Shown here in pieces: positions 25,209 through 35,844 of a stretch of DNA of 64,000 nucleotides. Position 1 is the stretch's first letter. Every line of letters starts with the position of its first letter. The notes beneath the pieces were generated by a model. The model worked only from the letters and a program-made list of their open reading frames with translations, did not search any database and was not told the origin of the DNA. Source of the DNA: Abelmoschus esculentus. Taxonomy: Eukaryota; Streptophyta; Magnoliopsida; Malvales; Malvaceae. The translations under genes and the position numbers were made by a program. Where the stretch lies: assembly GCA_035048815.1 (NCBI GenBank), contig JAUCBN010000007.1, positions 565,501-629,500 of the forward strand. Reading direction: 5' to 3'.

Positions 25209-26897
25209 GGGGGGGATTTCAAATAAAATAGTTCATAATAAAAAATAGTAGTTGCATGATGTTGCCACAGAGGTCAAGAAATTGTTTTATACGAATCATT
25301 TTTACAATACAAATACAAGAAATCTCCAGTCACACTAATGAGGTTGACTTGCAGCCAAGCAAGAGATGGCAGGTTCCGAGAGCCACCCTCGAAAATAGTG
25401 GTAGCAAAAGATGAGCAAAACAAGATTCAAGAATGAACCAGTTCTATCCAGTCAACCCATGTCTAGGTGAAAAAAACAAGGGCACTTTCAGAAATACATG
25501 TAGCATCACAAAATATCAGAACCCTAAAAATATAATAAAGGTGTCTGTGAAGAACAAGGAATCTTTGAAAGTTCACACACTTTTTTATAAGTTAATAACA
25601 CCATTATTATAAAAGCGCCCTCCTACATACAATGTGGGTGAATAATCTCACTATGACTAGATCTAAAGCAAGAAATCCCTCCCTCGACTTCCTACACCAG
25701 TCATTTGGAGTTCAGTAGCTGCTAATGGGTACCATATTAAGGCACATATTCTGGATAAAAGATGATATGATAGCTTCTGTCTCTCTATCCATCCACTAGA
25801 AAAGGTGAAGAAAATGAATACTCTATTTTTTGATTGCCCTTTCGGTTCCCCTAGTTTTGTCCTGACTAATACGAATCAAGCAGCGTCACACACCCAATTT
25901 TGATGTGTGAGTCTCGCAGGATTTTCTCTATACACACAAGGCCTTTAACTCGAGACTTGTCTAAGTGGTACCAAGTTGCTTGCCACTCAAACTAACCCAG
26001 TTGGCAAAATGAAAACTCTATTGAATGGTAATCTTGAAGAGTTGGGGATGGGGTGAAAAATTTATATATCTAAGTTTGAAAGATTCTGTGTTTTTATTTA
26101 TCCCCATTTTGTACTAAGCATATCATCTTGTGATATTCCACAACAAAGAACATTAAAAAAAGAACCATGTTCAAAGCTTAGATTGATTACTGCAATTCGT
26201 TTGTCTAGAATAAACACAGTTTCTTCGGCAGTAAAACAACAACATTTTTCTAATCCAATCTAATCATATTGTTGTTTATCCTTGAAGTATCATCACAAAA
26301 TAAGCTAAAGCTAAAAAATGAAAGCTTAACTCAAATTCTTATGCAACTGACAGCAAGGCTCATAAACAAAGAACAAAATCTTTCCCCTTTCATTTTGTAA
26401 ATTAGTTCATTCCATGTTATATAGACACCAATGATTGAAAAAACTATACAATTTTGTTTCGTGACTCAATTTTCAGCTGCACTGGACATATTATAACATA
26501 ATTGATTTCAAGAGAGGTGAAAGGTTTACCGGTAGGGGAGGACCAAGCAGCGTGAATAACGGAGCGTTACTACACATTGGAGATGAAGCCAACGGTGATC
26601 TTGTTGAGATCGCCACGTAGGACGCAACCGTTCCATACCGAGGCTCCATCGTTGAAGGTTACTTGACCGATCAAGACTACGTTAGGTGTTACGCATGCGT
26701 CGACGGCGACCTTCGGTACCCACTGGCCGAGAGGAATTATCTTCCTTTGGCCCTCGTAGTCCCAATTTCACTCGATCATACGACGACCATAACACTTTGG
26801 CCACCTCCGCGGCGAAACTACGGGAGGTAATGACGCGGCTGTGAGCATGGATAGCCTCCGCCTTTCTGGATATGCGAGCTACCATAGATGTCGCCAT
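24855..26897 (-). pseudogene. Gamma carbonic anhydrase-like (gamma-CAL) pseudogene
   Basis: Two exon-like parts, 26897-26530 and 25172-24855, keep GT-AG borders and correct codon phase at the junction (PTG|LPA). Together they read as the mitochondrial gamma-CAL protein of the complex I carbonic anhydrase module: a targeting-like start MATSMVARISRKA, then IIPLGQWVPKVAVDA, GASVWNGCVLRGDLNKITVG, SCTIEPECII and PPGRRIPTSELWAGNPARF. Lesions are many: an inserted T after DRVK shifts the frame, two adjacent stops (TAG TAA) follow SNV, there is an out-of-frame deletion after LMEGS, about a dozen codons are missing after THEETL, and a further shift lies near the end. Retained introns mean it arose by DNA duplication, not retroposition. 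A TA-repeat plus G-run (25177-25214) lies just inside the intron acceptor. Confidence 0.9.
25177..25214. repeat. (TA)n microsatellite followed by a G-run
   Basis: About 14 TA units are followed by TTGGGGGGGGGG-type sequence. It sits at the acceptor side of the pseudogene intron. Confidence 0.9.
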
Positions 26898-27982
26898 TTC
26901 TGGTGGTAATGGAGATATAGAAAGATGAAGAAATGACAATTAGGATGTTCTAAAATTTGGTTAGCTAAACTAAGCAATCAAGTATCTTTTATTTATTAAT
27001 TAATCAATTAATTTTAAATTCGATTTAATTAAAAATTATTGATTTTTAAAATTTTAATTATCGGTTAATTTAATTCAAAAATCAGTTAAATAATTAAATT
27101 AATAAAAAAATATATTATATATTTATTTTTGTCATAAAATTTATAAAAATTATTAAATAATTATTAAATTTTTTGATATATTATATAATATCATTAAATT
27201 TTATCAAATTATTACATAAAATAATCTTTAAATTTATTAAATTATTTAAAAATAATCATTAAAAATCTTAATATTTATCAATAATTTATAATGTACAATG
27301 AATTAATGATCATTTTGTAATAATTTGATAAATTTAATGATTGTTTTATAACTTTTGAAAGATTAATGACTAAAAAAATATTTTAATATAATTTAGTGAC
27401 ATTTTTGTAATTTATCCAAAAGTCTTAACAAATTTTATTTAGTTCAATTAACTGATTGAATTAATGTTTTTTTTATTTGATTAAAATTTATTAAAAAAAT
27501 TAATTCGATTAACAATTACAATAAAAATTTAATTAATATATTTTTAAATTTTAATTTAATCAGTTAAACCCGCCGAAGAAATTTGAAAAAAGCTAAAGGA
27601 GAATAGCTCAGCCCCAAAGAAAATTGTTTTGATGGGCTTTAATGTCAGCCCATAAACTTTTAATAAGACCAAAGAATTATAAAATTTTTAGATAACTTAA
27701 TATCTAATTTAACTCTCGACTATATCTTAATTTTCATTTTACTATCTAATTTTTGTTCCACTTTATGCTTGCATGAAACTTTTTTAAATTAAACTTAGCA
27801 AATTATATTTTTTAACAATCAGTATACAATATTTATCCTATTTAGATCTCTCTTGACTCTGAATCAAAAGATATTAAACGCATATTCAATTCTATATCCT
27901 ATTAAAAGACATAACAACATAGCTCGTGTCACTGTCCGCGCGTGGGATCGGAGAGCGGCGGCGGCGGATGCATATACCTAAA
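26898..27982. other. AT-rich spacer between gamma-CAL pseudogene and MADS gene
   Basis: Mostly A/T homopolymer-like sequence with repeated ATTAAATTAT words. A short GC-rich patch (27930-27970, GGCGGCGGCGG) lies just past the MADS stop codon. No gene is seen. Confidence 0.6.
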
Positions 27983-29625
27983 TCACAGTAGGAGGTATGC
28001 TCCGTTAAGAACAATATCTTCCCCAACGATCCTGCAGTATTCCAATCCATGTACAAATGCTTTAGAAATCGGCAAAAGTTCTATTTATTCGTACATAGTA
28101 AATCAGAGATTTAAATTACAGTTACGGTTATCTATGTTAAAGGAATTAAAATGACTATAAAATAATACAAATATAAATGTATCTAATATGATTTCTTTGA
28201 TCATTGATTATTAATTATTACCTTTGCTGGAGCATGCTGCAAGGATTTTCACCTCTTGTGCTGGTGTTCCCCTCGTCTAACTCTTTCAACTTAACTCTCA
28301 AAATTCGCAGTAAAAATATTAAATTCCTTTTGAAACATAATGTTTTCGAGCTAAATACGAATAAAATGTATCGAATAATAATCCATTAGCCTTACTCTTT
28401 TCTGGAGATGAGTCTTCTCCTCCTGCAATTCTTTGTGCTGCGTGGAAACAACAAGTTATCATTAATTCTAATGTGATTTCAAAGGACCGATCAAGAGCAT
28501 GTTCCAGGAAATTGCTTACCTTTTTCTTCAGCAAGGTGGCATGATCCGAAACAAGGCGTCTCTGTTTAATAAAGAAAATTCATAATAACGATGTATGTAC
28601 GTATATATGTATGTTCGATATGTGTCCAACGTATATTTAGAACATGGACGCGAGATATCGTGATCATCAATATATATAAAACTAGGTTCTATTAAAAATA
28701 AATGAAAACTCAAGAGAGTTTTACATTGAATTACTTGATCTTATATCTTATACTCGAACATAACTAACATGGTGTGTTTTAACCCTTTTTTTTACGTACC
28801 TTTCTCGAGCGGACGCGTTCCACGCCTACTTTCAACTGGCGCTCGAGCTGTTTCAACTCTCTCATCCCTAATGCTAAGATGTCTTCTCCAGATAAGTGCC
28901 TGCAACAGCAAGAAATCATTTCATATTTGGAAAAACATGGACTGTATATATATATATATTATATATATATATATGGTGTGTGTATTGTTGCAGCAATTGT
29001 ACACACTTTTGTCTATCTTCCAAGGTGTTTATGGATCTCTTTAAATCTTCAATCTCGCTTCTCCAAAACTGTGAACATCAAGAAAGTCAAAAGCTGTTAG
29101 GTTTGTAATCCTCAAACTACACTGTGATTAGCAGATATAAAGGTTTCAGAAGACACAGCATGATTTGCTCATATTTTAGGGTTGTTTGCAGGTCCAGATT
29201 CAGAACTTTATGTTGGGGAAAAACAATACCTCCATGGTTCGAAATTTAGGATTACTTGAATCAGGCAACCCTACTTCTCTTCTATACTTTGCAACAGTCC
29301 TATCCATGCTGCAGAAATTAATTTATACTCAGATCCAAGATATATAAGTAAATACATGAGAAAATGCATCAGTTGCGTACACCGCAATAAATACGACGCG
29401 ATCGAAAACACATCGGAGAAGTAAAGGGGAGAACTGAACTTACTCATGGCTGGCAAACTGGTAAACTTTTCCAGAAGAAGAGAAGATAAGCAGGGCAACT
29501 TCAGCATCACAGAGAATGGACAGCTCAAAAGCTTTCTTGAGAAGTCCATTTCTTCTCTTTGAGAAGGTAACTTGCCTATTTGTTGGGTTCTCAATTCTTT
29601 TCAACTCAACCTTTCCTCTCCCCAT
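27983..29625 (-). CDS. MIKC-type MADS-box transcription factor
   Basis: Eight exons join in phase: 29625-29444, 29308-29230, 29068-29007, 28899-28800, 28561-28520, 28437-28396, 28289-28222 and 28031-27983, giving 207 residues. Exon 1 encodes a full MADS domain (MGRGKVELKRIENPTNRQ, then FSKRRNGLLKKAFELSILCD). The I region contains HDMDRTVAKYRREVGLPD. The K domain contains WRSEIEDLKRSINTLE and LGMRELKQLERQLKVGVERV, then HKELQEEKTHLQKR as a coiled coil. Exon number and sizes (62, 100, 42, 42) are those of MIKC genes. The C-terminus is short and ends NGAYLLL. I could not place the subfamily with certainty; the I and K domains resemble an FLC-related or other non-SEP clade more than AP1, SEP, AG or SOC1. 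The last exon is the least certain. Confidence 0.88.
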
Positions 29626-30237
29626 TTCCTATGTATTCACCTAAATCAAGTAAAAGAATTGATGCCTGCACTTGAATGTTTAGCCAAATTTATGAAAAAA
29701 ATTTGAAACCAAAACAAAAGAAAATGGTGTTGATTATGAAAGATGAAGACATGTTTTCCATTGCATGCAATTTGCAAGCAAAAGGGTGGAGCTTACCATC
29801 ATCCAATTAGAGCATAGGTGTCATTGGATTTGTGGGTGTCTGCGTTTCTGAGTCAGGCAAAAACGAGATGACTCAGGTGACATGACCCCACTACTCAAAA
29901 TGCCTTTTCATAATTCCTAATATTTCTTCATTTCCTCGTACAATGGGTCCCTACGAACCCCATCACCATTAAGGAAGAAAAAGCAGAGATGGTGTTTTAC
30001 CAATCACTATTAGCCTTTTCTTGCTAGTTGGCTAAACTTTATCATACAGTTCATAGAACAATACTCCAATGAACACGTTCAAATAGGAATCTTCCGCTCA
30101 TACCCTTTAACTCTGAAATCTTTTCATATGAAGTCATAAGAATTTATATAAAATTTATCTAGCCTGTCTAATAAATCAATGTGTGATGTGCCAATCCATC
30201 AGACCTAAACTTAACACTTGTGTAGCGGTTTTCTTAA
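29626..30237. promoter_or_regulatory. Presumed MADS-box 5' UTR and promoter
   Basis: Moderate-GC sequence upstream of the MADS start. I see no unambiguous TATA box or CArG box. It ends at a foldback element. Confidence 0.4.
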
Positions 30238-30439
30238 ATTATACAGTGAACCCTGTTCACCACGTCATCCATGATCCCAAGCAATCAGGACCGTTGATCT
30301 TAATTTTTTTCCAAGTGAATCATCACTTCTTTCCTACATGGACTTAGTAGATGGGTAGTTATTAGGTGGTTATTTAAAGATCAACGGTCCTGATTGCTTG
30401 GACCATGGATGACGTGGTGAACAGGGTTCACCGTATAAT
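30238..30439. mobile_element. Foldback MITE with about 63-bp terminal inverted repeats
   Basis: The left arm (30238-30301) and right arm (30377-30439) are inverted copies with only about three differences, including one indel. Both begin ATTATAC(A/G)GTGAACCCTG when read inward. The 75-bp loop has no coding content. The flanks show no clear long target duplication; a TA or TTA/TAA type cannot be excluded because the ends themselves are ATTATA/TATAAT. The transcript would fold into a long hairpin. It lies about 0.6 kb upstream of the MADS start. Confidence 0.9.
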
Positions 30440-33400
30440 CTCTCCTCAAGAGGAGACCAACAAAGAGGACAACCACACATGAAATCTCTCTTCTCCCAAG
30501 AGACCATACTTCTTTTGTGTTCCTTTAGTTTATCATCCTATATTTCGACCATTTATACATATTCAAATATCTTCATCCTAAGTTACTCATCAACAAAAAT
30601 ATATTAAAAACAAAAGGTTAGGCTTATGACATATTCAAATAAAATATAATGATGCTCAAATTCAGTTTACTTTATAACTTGAACTCGACTTTGAAAATGA
30701 ACAAGTAAAATTTGAATTTACCAAAGGTATCTGGTTTCCACCCTAATTATTGATATTATAGCACCAACGATGCTAGCAGAGTGATTGAGCAATTAATGTC
30801 AAATGGTAAAGATAATATTCTAAAATAAATACTACTATAATCATTATTAGCTTGTTCAAAAAAAAGTACTAATCTTGGGAGAGATGAACATAAAACTTTT
30901 GAAAGGGATTAATCAGCAAAGCGGATAGCTATCGAAATATAAAAAAAAATACATTAATTTAATAAAAGAAAAAACAGCATATATATAAGTTAGTATTCAC
31001 TCACATTACGTAAAACTTATAATATATTTACACTAATTTATAATCATTAAAAAAGTAAAATGGATGGAGTATAAGCATTCTCGAATGCTATAATATAGTA
31101 TTACTTCACTCGTATATGCAATTAGTTGCAAATAAACATGGCATGGACAAATAATTAACTCCAATAAGAATATATATGTATAACTGCAAGGAATTTATAT
31201 ATCGACATAAAATCTTAGTTTCGCCTCTAACTGCACTCAAACAACCCTTAACATCTATACCACTCTTTGCATGTTAATACTTAACACTCATCGTAACTGG
31301 AGAAAAAATATATAACACGCCAAACTCGAAATGAAATAAGTATAATAAAAGTATAAAAATGTTGATATATTTAACTCGAAATGAAATATAGAACTTACAA
31401 AATACTAACATGTTTAAAAACCCTTAATTTTCTATAATGCAGATATATTCAACTAGAACACAATTTGCAAGGAGAGAAAACAAGATCAAAAAGGAATAAT
31501 AAAGCTTGTTAAGAAGTACATTACAAACAACAGTTGAGTTGAGAGCCAATGCAGTGGTTGCCAGTTAACGGATACAACAGGCAATCCACGTAGAGAAATG
31601 CCGAGTGTAGCAGAAACAACAGTTCCCTGCAGACCCAGCTAGGCATTTTCACAAACAATTTATGGGTTATTCGACACGTATGAATCATGGTACAATCAAA
31701 TGATTCTGGTGAACCCAAAGAGAGGCCAACACGTGTTATGAACAGCAATTTCATTGAAAAAGATGAACTGGAATTGGGATTGGAGGGTTTTCGTTTTGCT
31801 CCTCATCATGGGTTTATTGCTCCAAAAGTTGTACTACCATGAACCATTCATGTTGTTTAATGCTTTCATGTCATGTGTATATATACCATTAAATCTAAGG
31901 AATCTTAGGAAGTTTATTATTGGAAAATATAAATAGTTATTTTTAGGGATTTTATTTAAGGTATATTCGATTTTGGTCATTTAATTCTAAAGAATATTAT
32001 TAATATTCATGTTTTCAATCGTTAAAAAAATTTAAATTTAAATCTAATTTTCATTTTTTAAAAATTTATATTTTCATGATAAAAACCCCTTTTCTCTAAA
32101 AATTTCTCTAGATTTAGCTATTTAAGTATTCGTTTCCCAGTCAACTTCTTACAAATATCAGCGTAGAAATGGCTACAGTCATGGATTTAAATAGCGTTCG
32201 CAGTCGTACTGTGTTTATCATGATTGTAGACATAACATATATTATCGTGATAACTATGAGTGTCGTGGTTGTATTTTTTTTTAATTTATATAATTTAACT
32301 TAAAATATAATAAATATAAATATAAGTCACTTTTAATGATTTTTAGAGTGATTTTTAAAATTTGTAATTTTTCATTAACATAAATATGAGATTTTGTTTG
32401 AAGAATTTTATAATTGTAAAAATATAATATAATATATTTACGATCGTTTGGTCTAACAAATCAACGATAAATCTTATTTTTTAAATAAAATCAAAATTTT
32501 AAATACTAATATCATGAACGAAGAAAAAAATAAATTAAAAAATCAATCATATAAATCAATAATAAATCTCTATTAAATTTTACAAAATCGATCTTATAAA
32601 TAAAATCCTTGTTACGACCATGTATCTGAAACAACAGCCAATGAGTGAGAAAAACAAAGAGCACAGTTGATACTAGGACAGGGCCCCAATTTGCCTTTTT
32701 TGCCGACCCCGATGATTTCTGTCGTCGGTATCCTAAATATTTAAATCACTCAATTATAGATAAGATTATATTTTTTAAAATATAAAAAATAATTTAATTA
32801 AAAAATTATCAATAATTGAGTGACTTAAATATAACATTTAATAATTGAGTGATCCAAATATAATTAATTAATTAATCAAATGTAACTATTAATAATTAAG
32901 TAACCAAATATAATTTTATTTATAATTTAGTGTCTTTTGTTGCAATTTACGTTAAATTAATCTATTATATAGTCGGACTACTTTGAATCTGTCCTGACAA
33001 TAGAATTCCCTACTTTCATCTTTAAAATATCTATGGAGTCGTTACGTTGAATTTGAAAAACAAAGGAAACGCGGGAGATCAGACTTCCCTTCCAACAAGG
33101 TCTCCACCCCGCGTTTTTATCACTTCTAAACGGAAAACTAGTCAAACAAAGTGTTCTGGCGTACGACTCGAATTCAGATTCGAACTTAAATGTTAATTTT
33201 AAGTGTTTGATATAAATGTATTTAATTTTTGAAAACATTTAAAATAGTGTATTTTTATATTCATGTACATGAGATAGTATTAAATTATACAAGGCATTTT
33301 TTTTTTTAAGTTTTACATGTTTTTTAAATCCTTGAATCACTTAAATGAATGACTCAGATAACAGTTGAATATATGAAGATTATCACTTAAAAAATAGAAA

Positions 33401-33638
33401 TTAATCTAAATCATTCGTTTTAGTCATCTAACGATCGAAAAAATATATAAAATTTTGAAGAATTTTATACTAAATCTTATCTCTATATACATGTACATAC
33501 ACATGTTTAATACGGATAATTTAAAAGAAATAAATACTCGAAATACGAGATAAAAAATAATTGATTCGAAACTAATTACAAAATCATAGTATCATGTAAT
33601 CAAAAGAATGCTAAAAACACTCACGAATATATATGGAA
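30440..33638. other. Spacer, mostly AT-rich
   Basis: No gene is supportable. A minus frame at 31521-31754 (77 codons, containing MPSWVCRELLFLLHSAFLY) lies in a lower-AT patch and might be an old gene fragment, but I recognise no family. Near 32735-32915 an AATTGAGTGA(C/T)(C/T) block with trailing AAATATAA recurs three times in one direction and once inverted. Confidence 0.4.
30776..30868 (+). repeat. SINE-like element, copy 2 (5'-truncated)
   Basis: It matches the 3' half of the element at 20690-20860, from GATTGAGCAATTAATGTCAA through ACTACTATAATCATTATTAG and CTTGTT, followed by an A-run. The pol III box region is missing, as expected for a 5'-truncated copy. Confidence 0.7.
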
Positions 33639-34073
33639 TCATTTCATCATCAACTTGAATTCATCGAAGCTGATAACACCATCTCCATTAATGTCGAATT
33701 GCTTGATCATCGCCTTGCATTCATCAATGGACTTGAACTCGCCGAGTCTGCTCAGCATTTTCTTCAGTTCAATGGGAGAAATGAACCCGTTTCCATCGAC
33801 ATCATACAGCTCGAAAGCTTCCTGCAAATCCTTCATCTTCTCTTCTTCTCCACCCTCCTCCATCAACCATATGAAATCCTCCAAGTCAAGTAATCCGTCG
33901 CCGTTCGAATCCAACGATTCGATCGCGACTTCGGCTTCATATACCTTCAGTTCACCGCCCATTAACGCTACTCTATGGCTCAACTCCGACGCAGAGATTT
34001 TCCCATCTCCGTCTCTGTCGAAGTAATGGAGAACGCGTTCGTATTGTTCGCTTCTCATCATGTTTTTTTTCAC
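33639..34073 (-). CDS. Calmodulin-like protein (CML), four EF-hands
   Basis: A single exon of 144 residues ends TAA-side at 33639. It has four canonical EF-hand loops, at about residues 19-30 (DRDGDGKISASE), 55-66 (DSNGDGLLDLED), 91-102 (DVDGNGFISPIE) and 127-138 (DINGDGVISFDE). All have acidic residues at loop positions 1, 3 and 12 (position 3 is N in one spacing variant), so Ca2+ binding at all four is expected. CML proteins are Ca2+ sensors that relay stress and defence signals. Intronless structure and length match the CML31/CML37-39-type group. A second ATG (Met5 or Met6, before RSEQYER) may be the real start. A TATATA motif lies about 100 bp upstream near 34173. Confidence 0.93.
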   Translation of the reverse strand: MKKNMMRSEQYERVLHYFDRDGDGKISASELSHRVALMGGELKVYEAEVAIESLDSNGDGLLDLEDFIWLMEEGGEEEKMKDLQEAFELYDVDGNGFISPIELKKMLSRLGEFKSIDECKAMIKQFDINGDGVISFDEFKLMMK

Positions 34074-35270
34074 CGAGAAAATTAACAGAAACTTTCTGGA
34101 ATATATGCAGAAAGATGAAGAGAATGAAATCTGGGTTTGATTTGCAGAAATGGGTGATCGGAAACCAAGTTTTTATATAGGTAAATGAACTGGGACTTTC
34201 CCTAATGATATTACCGAGAAAGTTCTGGGAATTTTCGAAACTTTCCAGGAAAGTTTTCAAAATGGGGAAGAAGATGGAAACGAATTTAAACTTGGTTGAA
34301 TGATTGAATTTCTGGGTGTTTTTTTTCTTCTTTCTAATATAAATAGAATCTTTGAAGGAAACCAAATTTTCTTTTGTTTTTGACCGCACAAGAAAATAGT
34401 TTGTTCGAATGTTATTTTTAAAATAAAGTTGTCTAAGAATCGGATTATTTGTTGATGCTGTTTCTTTAAGACAAAATTAGTTTAGGGTATTATTTTAATA
34501 ATAATTTTAAAATAAAGTTGTCTAATAAGTTTTTAAGACATAATTTTTGAGTTTTTTTATGGTCCTATTTTATTTTTGACTGATTAGCCTGAGCACATAG
34601 ATAATTTTAAGAGAAATAATCGATTAATATAATTAATTAATATAATTATGATCATTAATTAAAAATTGTAAATATATATATCAAAATTAAAATAATTATA
34701 ATAGTTTTTTTAAAATCGACATCTTATTTTAGTATCTAATTTCTAAAATGATCAAGAAGTGAAATGGATCTTATTCTTGTTTTTTTAAATAAGTTTATAT
34801 TTTTATTAATCAATCTTTCTCTAAATTTATTGACCACTTGGCACTTAGAAGAAATAATAATATAAATCAACTTCTAATTAATATTAATTACTTGGAGGAA
34901 ATAATGATTCTCAAATTTAGAAAAGAAAAAAAACTAATGGAAGACGAAAATGTGGAACTATGTATATACATATATTATTATATAATAGATGTGGTAAAAT
35001 TATAAATTAATGTTGTTTAATATAAGAGAAGATTGAAGTTAAAATTGTGATTATATTAAAAAATTTGATGCTTAACAAATATCTTTAAGTATCATTAACA
35101 ACCAACACGTTAAATATTATTAAATTAATTTATAAAAAATAAAAATTTTAAAAGAATTTATATAAAATTATAAATTATTGTAAATAAAATAACAAAGAAC
35201 AACGAATAAAAATAAAGTGTAAAGAGAGATTAGATTATTTTCTATATTATCTTCATCAAATCATCTATGC
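34074..35270. other. CML promoter side and AT-rich spacer
   Basis: The first 0.3 kb is presumably the CML promoter and 5' UTR. The remainder is AT-rich without features, ending at the retrotransposon insertion site. Confidence 0.5.
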
Positions 35271-35274
35271 ATAA

Positions 35275-35844
35275 TGTCACGGGGCTAGAGTCTTGACCTA
35301 GCTGAACCGCGCGGCCTTAGTCGATGTTCTTAGACAAACGACTAAGTCAGCCTGAAAACTCGCTCCGGAAGATCAAACTTCCCAAGGCACTAAGAACGCT
35401 GAATCGTTCTGGCGGAAAGCAAACTATGAGTATGGCTACTCAAGAACGAAAAGAAGAACGCGAAGAACACAAAGAACAATTGAGAGAGTTTTTTAGAGTG
35501 AATGTCACTTGATTACTCAAAGATGAGATGATACAAATGAGACTGGGGAGGTCTCTATTTATAGTTGATTCCCCTTACATCCGACGGTTCCCACTGATTT
35601 ACATCGATGGCTAGGATCATTTCCTACCAACCACATTGGCACAATCCTAAGAATATTCCATGTTAACTAAGGAAACAAATCCTAAGAATACAAGGAAAGT
35701 TTACAAGGCCAAAATGGCTATCTTCTAGAATCCTCCATGGAACGGGCTAAGTCTGGTGGTACCTTTAGGCCCAAAATCTCCCTAAGAACCTCTTGGGCAG
35801 CAATATGCGCATGTGGCACGGGCTCGAACTGACGGCCCGTGACA
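35275..35844 (-). repeat. 3' LTR (minus orientation)
   Basis: 570 bp, ending in the inverted TGTCACGG / CCGTGACA terminus. It contains the last 42 codons of the gag-protease frame. The TATTTATAG-like motif near 35555-35563 may be part of the LTR promoter or processing signals. Confidence 0.95.

Noticed and set aside
35324..35512. Short frame in the LTR
   Set aside because: It is antisense within the LTR, repeated in both LTRs and has no domain.
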